64,000 bases of DNA from Roseiconus lacunae (GTDB lineage: Bacteria; Planctomycetota; Planctomycetia; Pirellulales; Pirellulaceae), in assembly GCF_008312935.1 (NCBI RefSeq), contig NZ_VSZO01000002.1, positions 345,406 through 409,405 on the forward strand, given 5' to 3'. The first letter of the stretch is position 1. Each line of letters begins with the position of its first letter. A program made the position numbers and the translations under genes. The notes under the pieces were generated by a model. It was not told where the DNA came from, made no database searches, and was given only the letters and a program-made list of their open reading frames with translations. This document shows positions 8,928-17,658 of this stretch, in pieces.

Positions 8928-11024
8928 GTGAACGAAACCAACAAAACTGGGATCTTTTGGGGCGTCGCCTTGGCCACCGCTTTGATCGCCGCAATTGTCG
9001 TCTGGCCCAAAACGAATGACGAAAGCGAAGATGGCTACGGTAGGTTCGTCGGCGAATTCCTCTTTCCCGAATTCAAAGATGCGCTCGCGGCGTCGAGTTT
9101 AAAGATCGTTACGTTCAACGAAACGCTGGGCGAACTGAAGAATTTCGAAGTTCGCAAGGATTCCGATACCGGCGTCTGGACGATTCCATCGAAAGGCGGC
9201 TACCCGGCCGATGCGGTCGAACAGATGAAGGACGCCGCTAACGCATTCGTCGGTCTGAAGGTCTTGGACGTTCCGACCGACAACCCCGAAGACCATTCGG
9301 GAATGGGCGTCGTTGAACCCAAACTTGAAACCCTGGATGTCGGCGACGAAGGCGTCGGTCGTTTGGTGACATTCAAAGACCAGTCACAGCAAGCACTGGC
9401 GTCTTTGATCATCGGCGGTGAAGTCAAAGGGCAGGAAGGTCAGATCTACGTCCGTAAGCCGGGTCAAGATCCGGTCTATGTCGTCGCGTTGGACGACCAA
9501 CCCTTGACGACCGACTTCGAAGATTGGATCGAAGAGGACTTGCTGCAACTGAGCAGTATCGATGTCGAGAACGTTGAAATCAATGACTACAGTGCCAACC
9601 TGGGACTCCAAGGACGAGTCGAAATTGATCAAAACTATGTCGTCGAATTGGAAAAAGACGGTACCACATGGAAGCTCGCTTCACTGAAAGAATACGACAA
9701 GACAAACCCTCGTGCTGAACCGAGTGAAGTCGAAATCGAAGATGGGAAAAGCCTTAACGGCCAAAAGATGACCGACTTGGCTAACGCGCTCGATGACTTA
9801 CGTTTCGTCGACGTCAATCGAAAGCCCGAAGGTATCAGTGCCAACTTAAAGGCAGACAAGGATTTTGCCTCCGACAATGACTCGGCATTACAGTTGGCCG
9901 CCCGCGGATTCATTCCTGTTCCGCTCGGCGAAAATGGTGAAATCGAAATCCTTTCGGCGAATGGTGAGTTGACCGCAACGACTAAGGATGGCGTCAAGTA
10001 CATCCTGCGGTTTGGCAACATCAGTGGCACCGCCGAAAAATCGGATGGTGACGACGAAGACGAGTCCGAAAGTGATGCTGGTGGCGTCAATCGTTACCTC
10101 ATGGTGACCACCGAAGTTGATGATTCGAAGTTCCCGCCGCCGGATCTCAAACCGATCCCGCAAACAATCGAAGAACTCGATGCGCTCGATCGTGCCGAAG
10201 CCGAAGCGGCTGCCGCAAACGCCCCCGAGCTGAATCCTACGCCTGCTCAACCAGATCCGCCCGCACCGGCGACCGATGCGAACGCGACCACAGAGGACAA
10301 CCAAACGGAAACCAGCGAAGCGGATATGACCGAAGCTGAAGCCGATACCCCAGAGAGTTCGACCGACGAGGAAGCCACCGCTGCTGCCCCCGAAGCGGAG
10401 ATGGCCGAAGAGGATTCGGCGGCAGATAATTCAGCAAGCGGTGAATCAACGATTGAATCGCCCACGGAGACCGCCGATGACGCCGGCGAAACCGAAGTCA
10501 GCGGTGAAGGCGAGTCAACGGTGACCGGTGAAGGCCAAGAGCCACAAGCGGATGCTGCTGACGACCAAACCGAGACTCCTTCGGGTGAGGACGCTGCCAA
10601 CGAAGCCGATACGGACCAACCGGCTGAGGATCAAACCGCAGCGAAATCCGACGCTGAGGCCCCCACCGCGTCAGATTCTGAGTCTGAACAGTCTGCCGCG
10701 ATGGCGGAACAGCCGGTTGCCGAAACCGAGGAAGAAAAGCTGGAACGATTGGCTGCCGTTCAAGAGAAGATCACGAAGGAGAATGAGCGCAAGCTGGAAG
10801 AACGAAAAGAGAAACTTCAGCAAGCTCAACTCCAAAGCAAAACTCTTAACGAGCGGTTTGCCGATTGGTATTACGTCATCCCCGAAGCGACTTATTCCAA
10901 GCTGCGAATCAGCCGCGAAGAGTTGTTTGAAAGCGAAGACGCCGCCCCTGCGGCTCCCAGCTTCAATCCCGCCGCGGGCCCGCCCGGAGGATTCCAGGGC
11001 TTTCCGCCAGGCCTTGGCAATTAG
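8928..11024 (+). CDS. DUF4340 membrane-anchored protein with long acidic linker
   Basis: About 698 residues with an N-terminal membrane helix (about residues 7-26) and an extracytoplasmic body rich in beta strands that matches the DUF4340 proteins usually encoded after GldF/GldG-like genes. Residues about 422-599 are a low-complexity Glu/Ala/Asp/Thr/Ser linker, followed by a charged coiled coil (about 600-650) and a Pro/Gly-rich end. The GTG at 8928 is preferred to the in-frame TTG at 8922 because the AAGAGA box at 8915-8920 is then at normal spacing. It is the last gene of the ABC operon and is probably an accessory subunit of that transporter. Confidence 0.85.
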   Translation: MNETNKTGIFWGVALATALIAAIVVWPKTNDESEDGYGRFVGEFLFPEFKDALAASSLKIVTFNETLGELKNFEVRKDSDTGVWTIPSKGGYPADAVEQMKDAANAFVGLKVLDVPTDNPEDHSGMGVVEPKLETLDVGDEGVGRLVTFKDQSQQALASLIIGGEVKGQEGQIYVRKPGQDPVYVVALDDQPLTTDFEDWIEEDLLQLSSIDVENVEINDYSANLGLQGRVEIDQNYVVELEKDGTTWKLASLKEYDKTNPRAEPSEVEIEDGKSLNGQKMTDLANALDDLRFVDVNRKPEGISANLKADKDFASDNDSALQLAARGFIPVPLGENGEIEILSANGELTATTKDGVKYILRFGNISGTAEKSDGDDEDESESDAGGVNRYLMVTTEVDDSKFPPPDLKPIPQTIEELDALDRAEAEAAAANAPELNPTPAQPDPPAPATDANATTEDNQTETSEADMTEAEADTPESSTDEEATAAAPEAEMAEEDSAADNSASGESTIESPTETADDAGETEVSGEGESTVTGEGQEPQADAADDQTETPSGEDAANEADTDQPAEDQTAAKSDAEAPTASDSESEQSAAMAEQPVAETEEEKLERLAAVQEKITKENERKLEERKEKLQQAQLQSKTLNERFADWYYVIPEATYSKLRISREELFESEDAAPAAPSFNPAAGPPGGFQGFPPGLGN

Positions 11025-11361
11025 GGCATTTGAGAATGTGGCGATAACCACGAGCCGGACGCGCTAGCGTCGGGCCTACGTTGCAAGAACCATGCAACAA
11101 ACCGTACGCGCCGTCCGGCGCCGCCGGCTCACAAGTTGGCTAACATCGAGTCCATGATGCGACGCCGTCACTTCACAGACGATCCGAATTTCAGATGCTG
11201 ACGAAACACTTGAATTGAATCAGCGATCTGGTCGTCTAGTTCCGTTATCGGGGGAATTCACCAAGACGCACGACGATGGGTCGGCCTCGCGATCGCGTTG
11301 GTGTGCGACGCCCTGACCGAGCGTGGCGACTTTGCTTGTGATAGCGACCGCATGGCTACGG
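11025..11361. other. Convergent intergenic region with composite inverted repeats
   Basis: 337 bp between the convergent DUF4340 gene and the orphan gene at 11362. A cluster of inverted repeats lies at 11052-11130, detailed separately. I see no gene in the rest. Confidence 0.6.
11052..11130. repeat. Composite inverted-repeat element
   Basis: GAGCCGG at 11052-11058 is mirrored by CCGGCTC at 11124-11130. Inside are a near-palindrome around GCTAGC (CCGGACGC against GCGTCGGG, one mismatch) and a perfect GTTGCA/TGCAAC hairpin (11080-11085 and 11093-11098). It starts 27 bp after the DUF4340 stop between convergent genes. It could act as a bidirectional terminator or be a REP-like element; no T-run follows. 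Confidence 0.6.
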
Positions 11362-11862
11362 TCACGCTTTGACAAGCGTCATGTGGGTGACGTTCATTTG
11401 GCCGCCGCCCTGGGTCGCTGCCGCGGCGATGCAGTAACCTTGAGTTGTGTAGATACCCAGGATCTGCGGGGCCGAACCGCCTTGTGCGATGCTTTGCAAC
11501 GCTTCCATTGGGACGTGATCGCTGGGTTTAAATTCGGCCAGGACTTCGACAGTTCCCTTAAGTGTTTGCCAAGCCGCATTGCACGACGGCGTTGCGACAT
11601 GGGCAACGCGAAGGGCTCCGTTCTGCTTGTATGCAGCGAGGTAACACCCCGAAAAATTTGAGCTGATTACGTCGCGTCCCTGAGGCAACACGTAGTTAAT
11701 TGCGTTGGGCCGATAGGGTAGATAAACGACATCGTTGTTATCGAGGGTCAGCACTTGGTTGGACGCTTGCTGCTGTCCACCGCTTCCATCCACATCGGCG
11801 GTTAGCAAGGCGGTGCGAACATCGCCGGTGAGCGTCATACCTTTCAATGAGTTTTCGATCAT
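11362..11862 (-). CDS. Conserved-looking orphan protein, function unknown
   Basis: 166 residues from the ATG at 11862, without signal peptide or membrane segment. Composition is that of a globular, mostly beta protein: MIENSLKGMTLTGDVRTALL, then many Gly, Val, Thr and Gln. Four cysteines are scattered and form no metal-binding pattern. I do not recognise a family. Codon use resembles the neighbours, and the frame is long enough against the shadow ORFs to be real. It stands alone, with long intergenic regions on both sides. Confidence 0.6.
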   Translation of the reverse strand: MIENSLKGMTLTGDVRTALLTADVDGSGGQQQASNQVLTLDNNDVVYLPYRPNAINYVLPQGRDVISSNFSGCYLAAYKQNGALRVAHVATPSCNAAWQTLKGTVEVLAEFKPSDHVPMEALQSIAQGGSAPQILGIYTTQGYCIAAAATQGGGQMNVTHMTLVKA

Positions 11863-12387
11863 AGCGAGGGTTCTTGTGGATTCTTGGGACTCGGCTGACG
11901 AGTGCGACGATGTTGGTAAAACGCGATCGTCGCGTGAAACGCAGAAACCTAGGTTTGCCTCACAGCCACCAAGCGAGAAAATGGCGGTGTTGCCGAAGGT
12001 TTTACCGGTGCAGACGCGTCACTGCTTGAATGACCCTGATGACCGGAACGAGGCCGGTATTGGAAGACATCTCAATAGGGTTGGCGCCGTTGCTGTCGCG
12101 TAACGGACACGGCCCCCGGCAGCATTCGTGAATGATCGAGATCCAGCGCCAGGTTTCTGATGGCCAGCAGTAATGATCGGAGCTTTCGGCTGTCCAAGAA
12201 ACGGTGCCAAACTCCGTTGCCAGTTTCGGTCCCTTGATTGCCGGTCGAAGCGTGCCCCAGATCAGTCACGTAACGCACACGTTCGCCCTCGACATGAGGC
12301 CGAGGTTCTGAAGTCCCGTGTTGGGGTTTTCTTCCCGCAACCGGCTACGTCTAGCGGCTACGGCTTTCGTCTCAAGGGGCCGTCGCG
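11863..12387. other. Intergenic region, no gene supported
   Basis: 525 bp between two minus-strand orphan genes. Short overlapping ORFs on both strands have no start signal or recognisable product. A perfect hairpin ACGCGA-TCG-TCGCGT lies at 11921-11935. The promoter of the gene at 11362-11862 should be in the part near 11863. Confidence 0.5.
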
Positions 12388-13686
12388 TTAGTTTGATCGC
12401 AGCTCACCGGTCATTCGCTGAAACTCTTTGCGAATCGCATCGTTATTGAATTCACGTAACGATGGCACCTTCAGTTTCATCAATGCGTCAAAGTCCCGCC
12501 GACCGCTGTTCATCAGCTTGGCTACGTCACTGGAAAGCTTCACGGTGTCGTAGGTATTCATTGCCGTGGCAAGATTTTTTTGCGCACGTTTGTTTTCGGT
12601 CGCAATTTGCTCAGCGTTCTGCTCTAGAAACTCGATGTACAACTTGGCGGTATGGCGAGTCAATTCGTTTGATTCGATGTTGCCGCGCAAGGTTTCGACG
12701 TCACCGCCTTTGGCCTTGATCAACACTTGCGCCTGCTGAATATTCTTCGTCGCTTGATCGGAGAATCCGTTTAGCTTTGGAATGTAAACGGTGTTAATGT
12801 CGCGGATGAATGTCTTTTGAATTCGATCCATGACATGAACCAAGACAACGTACATGCCATAGTACCGTTTCGAGGTCTCCAAGGCTTCGCCGCTCTGTTC
12901 GGTCAATTCTTGGAGCTGGGTGGTGAGCTGTTTGATGTTATCGAATACCACCGCCATCGAAACGATGTCATCGCCAGAAACGGATGAAAGCAGCGAGTCA
13001 ACGCTTGCTTCGTCGACTTCGATTCCGATGCGGGTCAGTTCTTCGGCAAACGTTTTCTTGAGTGCCGCTAATTGCTCTCGTTGCTGTTCGATAGAATCTT
13101 GTTCGGATTTGATTTGTTCATCGATTGCTTCTTTGGAAAGTTCAAACGGGTTCACCTTTTCAAGTTGCGATTGATCTTTTGCCCACGCCGCACTTAGACG
13201 TTGCCGCCGATAGTCGGCGATTTTTTCTTGCGACTGCGCGATCGCTTCGGTCGCTTGCCGGATCTGCTGGCGATAGTCGCTGACCTCCGACAGGCTCAAT
13301 GCGACGATAGCTTCATCGAGCAACTCATTGATTGCCGCCGAGTTGGATTGTTTATCCGTTCGGAATGGGATCGATGAGCTATCGGGCAAGTCGGCGTGCT
13401 GATCGACCAAAACTCGCGTTTCCTCTAGGGTCGGCAGCACCGCTTCCAGCAATCGACCGATACGCTGCTTGGCCGAGTCTTCCTCGGCTGAAATTCCGCT
13501 GGTTTCGGAGACGACCGCGACAACTTCCGGCGATGTTGCGCTCGTATTGCTAGTTTCTGATCCGAAATATGGCAGCCGATCACACCCGACGCTCCCAGCA
13601 ACCAAGAGCAAAAGAGGCGTGCCGGCGGTCAGCAGGGATCGCCCTAGTCGATTGAATTGGCAGTGAATCAGGGGTAAAAGTGGCAT
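12388..13686 (-). CDS. Putative coiled-coil lipoprotein, function unknown
   Basis: 432 residues from the ATG at 13686. An upstream in-frame start at 13770 would put 28 hydrophilic residues before the signal sequence, so 13686 is preferred. The N-terminus has a basic stretch, a hydrophobic core (TAGTPLLLLVAG) and a cysteine in GSVGC, which looks like a lipobox although position -3 is Ser instead of Leu/Val. The mature part is strongly helical and charged (Glu, Gln, Lys, Ala), with predicted coiled coils around SQEKIADYRRQR and EQDSIEQQREQLAALKK. Likely an outer- or inner-membrane-anchored periplasmic protein. I recognise no enzymatic motif. Confidence 0.75.
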   Translation of the reverse strand: MPLLPLIHCQFNRLGRSLLTAGTPLLLLVAGSVGCDRLPYFGSETSNTSATSPEVVAVVSETSGISAEEDSAKQRIGRLLEAVLPTLEETRVLVDQHADLPDSSSIPFRTDKQSNSAAINELLDEAIVALSLSEVSDYRQQIRQATEAIAQSQEKIADYRRQRLSAAWAKDQSQLEKVNPFELSKEAIDEQIKSEQDSIEQQREQLAALKKTFAEELTRIGIEVDEASVDSLLSSVSGDDIVSMAVVFDNIKQLTTQLQELTEQSGEALETSKRYYGMYVVLVHVMDRIQKTFIRDINTVYIPKLNGFSDQATKNIQQAQVLIKAKGGDVETLRGNIESNELTRHTAKLYIEFLEQNAEQIATENKRAQKNLATAMNTYDTVKLSSDVAKLMNSGRRDFDALMKLKVPSLREFNNDAIRKEFQRMTGELRSN

Positions 13687-14162
13687 CGTCAATGCGCCAT
13701 CGGTCGATTGGGAAAATGGGAACTCTATGCCTTTATTGTACGGCATAAAAACAAGTGCTCGAGGGCGCACGAAGCGACGGTTCGCGTCCGATCCCCCGAG
13801 GGTCCCGGCAAATCATGCGGTATTTCATCCGCCGGTCGAAATCAGCCGATTGGCGGGAGACAGCGTCGTGTCGTCATCCCCGGGCCTAACGGGCATCGAC
13901 AGACCGCTCGTACTCAAGACAGTCATCAATGCGAAGCACTCGAATTACCAACCGCGAAGTTCGCGGGTTCATCTTCGCTTTGCCCGATGCCCAGTGAATT
14001 TCGTCAGGCCTTGTATTTTCAGCCCCCAATTCGGGCACAAAAGCGATTCCTTGGCAATGTTTTCCACATCTACCCGCGCCCGATTCGCACTGACTCGCCC
14101 CCCCGAACCTGTTAAGCTGTCAGTGAAAGTCAACCATATCCCCCGTTCCAATCGCAATCACG
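13687..14162. other. Divergent intergenic region
   Basis: 476 bp between the lipoprotein gene (-) and the redoxin fusion gene (+). It must contain both promoters. I see no RNA gene, repeat or strong palindrome. Confidence 0.45.
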
Positions 14163-16049
14163 ATGAACACTCGGTCATGCTTGGTCTCGGTGTGCGTTAG
14201 CGTAGTCGTTTTGCTGCTCCCAGCGTCCAACGCCAAATGCGAGGAATCGAGTAAACAGGTTCGCTCCGGATACAATCTGCTGACCGATGAAAAGGCGGTC
14301 GAGGTTGGTCAGTCACTCAAAGGACTCGCGTTCACAACGGTGGATGGTGAAGCGGTCTACTTGAACGAAGTTGTCCAAGACGGACCGGTTGTGTTCATTT
14401 TCTCTTCGACGGTTTGTCCGCTCGCGAAGCGATACACGTCAAGGCTCAATCGGATGCAGGAAGACTTCGTTCGAGACGGAGTTCGACTGTTCGCAGTCTT
14501 CGCCAATAGCGACGAGACCGACGAAGGAATCACCGATTATCGGGACCGTGCCAAATTCCCGTTTCCATGTGTTCGCGACCGCCATGGTTACCTGGCGAAA
14601 CGACTTGGCGCAACGATGACTCCGCAGGCGTTCCTTATCGATCAGCACTCGGTTATTCGCTATCGGGGCGCGATCGACGATAACCGCTATGAAAATCGTG
14701 TCAAAGGAACGCATTTGCGGACCGCTCTGACAGATCTGCTCGCCGATCGCCCGATCACGGTCACCAGTACTTCGTCGATGGGATGCAGCATTCACTTGGA
14801 CGAAATTCGCGAAGATGACCAGGTCACTTACTCCGGTCATGTTGCTCGGATATTGCAAGACAAATGCCAAAGTTGTCACCGCGAAGGCCAAATTGCTCCC
14901 TTCGCGATTGAAGATTACGACGATGCCGTTCGCTGGCGAACCGAGATTGCCGCCTACACCGAATCTCGTGTCATGCCTCCCTGGAAAGCGTCGCCCTCGG
15001 TGGGGCACTTCAGCAACGACCTTAGTCTTTCCGATTCGGAAATCGACTTGATCGCTCGCTGGGTCGAACAGGATACGCCGCTCGGGAACGCAACCGAACT
15101 GCCACCGCCGCCGCGTTACAACGATCTCTGGCCGGCGGGGACGCCGGACTTAGTCCTTTCGATGCCCGAGCCATACACCATTTCGCCGGAAGGCGAAGAC
15201 GATTATCGACACTTCATCATTCCTTACGAAGCCGACCAAGATCGATTCGTCGAGGCGATCGACGTGCGTCCCGGAAACCGCAACACCGTGCACCATGTCA
15301 TCGTCTATGTCGATACAAGCGGAAAGGCTCGACAACTAGACGCTCAAGATCCTGGACCAGGATACACCCGTTTTGGCGACGTTGGGTTCGATCCGGCATC
15401 GATGCTCGGTGGATGGGCACCGGGTATGCAGCCGATTCGGACTCCACTGGGATCCGGCCAATGGCTGCCTAAAAAGTGTGACATTGTCGTTCAAGTGCAT
15501 TACTACCGAACCGGTTTCGAGGAACAGGACCAAACGCAATTCGGTCTGTATTTCTCCAAAGCAGAGGCCCCCGTACCGACTCGAATGCAACTTGCGATCA
15601 ACCACGACTTCATCATTCCGCCGGGATCAGAAAACTATCAAGTCGAGGCGGAATGCCGGATTCGCAACGACAGCTTTTTATACGGCATCACTCCTCACAT
15701 GCACTTGATCGGCGAAACGATGTCTGTCGTCGCCCACCTACCCGATGGAAAAACGTTGCCGCTAATTGAGATCGATGACTGGGACTTCAACTGGCAAACC
15801 ATGTACCGCTACCGAGACCTACAGCATCTGCCTGCCGGTACGATCGTCAAACTCAAAGCGACCTTTGATAACTCCGAAGCCAACCCCAACAATCCCCATG
15901 ATCCTCCGCAACCGATTGGATGGGGTGAAAAGACTACCGATGAAATGTGCATCGCGTTCTTGAATCTTGTGCATGAGTCAGAATACGATCCAGAAACCCA
16001 ATCGCGGCGCGGTGCGACGCCAGGCAAGCAACTGACGATCGCAAAATAA
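14163..16049 (+). CDS. Exported redoxin / c-type heme / copper monooxygenase-like fusion
   Basis: 628 residues with an N-terminal signal peptide (about 1-26). Domain 1 (about 45-190) is a thioredoxin-fold redoxin with a single peroxidatic-type Cys85 in TVCPLAKRY. Domain 2 (about 215-310) carries a heme c site CQSCH at 235-239 and a downstream MPPW that could supply the second ligand. Domain 3 (about 340-610) resembles the peptidylglycine alpha-hydroxylating (PHM/DBH) copper type II monooxygenase fold. His377-His378 and His446 match the CuA ligands; His512, His514 (PHMH) and Met595 (DEMC) match CuB. All six ligands are therefore present. The protein probably acts in the periplasm. The substrate and the electron route from heme to copper are inference. 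The small membrane gene at 16084 follows by 34 bp. Confidence 0.85.
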   Translation: MNTRSCLVSVCVSVVVLLLPASNAKCEESSKQVRSGYNLLTDEKAVEVGQSLKGLAFTTVDGEAVYLNEVVQDGPVVFIFSSTVCPLAKRYTSRLNRMQEDFVRDGVRLFAVFANSDETDEGITDYRDRAKFPFPCVRDRHGYLAKRLGATMTPQAFLIDQHSVIRYRGAIDDNRYENRVKGTHLRTALTDLLADRPITVTSTSSMGCSIHLDEIREDDQVTYSGHVARILQDKCQSCHREGQIAPFAIEDYDDAVRWRTEIAAYTESRVMPPWKASPSVGHFSNDLSLSDSEIDLIARWVEQDTPLGNATELPPPPRYNDLWPAGTPDLVLSMPEPYTISPEGEDDYRHFIIPYEADQDRFVEAIDVRPGNRNTVHHVIVYVDTSGKARQLDAQDPGPGYTRFGDVGFDPASMLGGWAPGMQPIRTPLGSGQWLPKKCDIVVQVHYYRTGFEEQDQTQFGLYFSKAEAPVPTRMQLAINHDFIIPPGSENYQVEAECRIRNDSFLYGITPHMHLIGETMSVVAHLPDGKTLPLIEIDDWDFNWQTMYRYRDLQHLPAGTIVKLKATFDNSEANPNNPHDPPQPIGWGEKTTDEMCIAFLNLVHESEYDPETQSRRGATPGKQLTIAK

Positions 16050-16083
16050 ACGAACAAACACTGGAGCTTATTGGAAGGCATTC

Positions 16084-16329
16084 ATGTTGATGCTCATTTT
16101 ACTGATTGCCTTAGTCGTCTTTGTTCTAATCCCTGCGATGACCGCGATGGACAAACGCAGGAAATCAGCATTCGAGGAACGCAAAAAACGCCTAATGGCG
16201 ATTGGATCTCAATACGACGACGATCCAATCGGTACCGATCGCTTGAACGAACTCAAATCACCGGCGGCATCCGCATTCGACGGATCGGATCAAGATGCCA
16301 ATCCCTACCGGCCGCCATCCGGCAACTAG
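16084..16329 (+). CDS. Small single-pass membrane protein, unknown
   Basis: 81 residues starting with a strongly hydrophobic helix (MLMLILLIALVVFVLIPA), then a basic stretch (KRRKSAFEERKKR), then an acidic, Pro/Asn-rich tail. GGAAGG at 16073-16078 precedes the ATG by five bases, which supports a real gene. It starts 34 bp after the redoxin-heme-copper gene and is probably in its operon. No family recognised. Confidence 0.7.
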   Translation: MLMLILLIALVVFVLIPAMTAMDKRRKSAFEERKKRLMAIGSQYDDDPIGTDRLNELKSPAASAFDGSDQDANPYRPPSGN

Positions 16330-16378
16330 CTAGAGGTAGAAATTCTTTTTGCAAAACATCGCGGCCTCGCGGCAGCGA

Positions 16379-17653
16379 TCACGAAGTCATTTCGGTTTGG
16401 CAGTAAGCGTCGCGCAGGACCTGCATGGTGTGCCGCACCTTGACCAAACTGCCGCGTTCGCCGAGATGCTTTTCAATTTGAGCCATGCAACCGATGTTCC
16501 CCATCGCGACGACACTTGCCCCGGTTTCATCCACGTGCATTGCCTTCTGCTTGCCGAGCGACGTTGCGATTTCAGGCTGGTCAATGTTGTACGTCCCTGC
16601 TGACCCGCAACACAGATGCCCGTCCGCAACTTCGACTAAGTTAACCCCCGGAATTTTGCCCAGCAGTTCCCGCGGCTGAAATCGAACACCCTGCGCGTTG
16701 GCCAAGTGACACGCATCGTGGTAGGCAATTGTCTTGACCGACCGCGGCTTAGGGATTGGCTCCAAAGAATCGAGTGACGCCAAGTACACCGACACATCCA
16801 TCGTTTGTTTTGCGAGACGACGGGCGGCCGATTCGTGCTCGGTACCTTTCAAAATCAACGGGTACTCGTGAATTCCACTTCCGCATCCCGCCGCATTGGT
16901 CACCACTGCGTCGACTTCCATGTCAAACACGGCGAGATTCTTGATCGCCATTTGCCGGGCCGCGTTAAGGTTACCGACGTGCCAAGACAATGCCCCGCAG
17001 CAGCCTTGGCCTTTGGGGACCACGACTTCGATCCCATTTCGATTGAGTACTTCGATCGTTGCCAAATTGATATCAGGCGCGAGGACTTGCTGGGCACACC
17101 CGGCGAGTAATGCGACACGACCGCGACGATTCGTCTTCGCCGGATAGGTTTCCGCGAGCCGTTGTCGACGCGGCAAGCGACTCGGCAGCATTTCCAGCAT
17201 CACACGTAGCGGCTGAGGCAAAAATCGCGCAAGTGGTTTGACAAGCTTGCCCGACATCGCCGCCATTCGAAACCGAGTCGGGTAGGGCAAAGTCGATTGC
17301 GCGAGCTGTCGCTTGAGGCGATCGCCCAGCGTTTTCGGCTTTTGCTTTTCGTGAAGTGCGCGAAACGGACTGATCAAGTCACCGTAAGGCACTTCCGAAG
17401 GACACGCGGGGACGCACCCCAGACATCCTAAGCAAGCATCCAAATGGGGAGATGCCGATTCCAATGGGACAGTCCCTTCGAGCACCTCTTTCATCAAAAT
17501 GATCCGCCCTCGCGGTGAGTCCGTCTCTCGGCCAAGTTCCTGATACGTCGGACAGGCTGAAAGACAGAATCCACAGTGGACGCATTGGCTGACGGCGTCA
17601 GCCATGACGGGGCCCATCGCCCCAAACTTTTCGCGATCGATCTCGTGACGCAT
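16379..17653 (-). CDS. glcF: Glycolate oxidase iron-sulfur subunit
   Basis: 424 residues. Two ferredoxin-type 4Fe-4S sites are at the N-terminus: C24-C27-C30-C34P and C74-C77-C80-C84P. Two CCG (cysteine-rich) domains follow, with GCCGALSWH and HLCCGSAG motifs. This is the GlcF layout: it passes electrons from the flavin subunits of glycolate dehydrogenase to the respiratory chain at the cytoplasmic membrane. It lies five bp after the GlcD-GlcE fusion gene, as the last gene of a three-gene minus-strand operon. Confidence 0.94.
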   Translation of the reverse strand: MRHEIDREKFGAMGPVMADAVSQCVHCGFCLSACPTYQELGRETDSPRGRIILMKEVLEGTVPLESASPHLDACLGCLGCVPACPSEVPYGDLISPFRALHEKQKPKTLGDRLKRQLAQSTLPYPTRFRMAAMSGKLVKPLARFLPQPLRVMLEMLPSRLPRRQRLAETYPAKTNRRGRVALLAGCAQQVLAPDINLATIEVLNRNGIEVVVPKGQGCCGALSWHVGNLNAARQMAIKNLAVFDMEVDAVVTNAAGCGSGIHEYPLILKGTEHESAARRLAKQTMDVSVYLASLDSLEPIPKPRSVKTIAYHDACHLANAQGVRFQPRELLGKIPGVNLVEVADGHLCCGSAGTYNIDQPEIATSLGKQKAMHVDETGASVVAMGNIGCMAQIEKHLGERGSLVKVRHTMQVLRDAYCQTEMTS

Positions 17654-17658
17654 ACGAC

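Noticed and set aside
12019..12278. Short minus-strand ORFs between the orphan genes as a decayed gene
   Set aside because: The two frames overlap and neither shows a recognisable family fragment.
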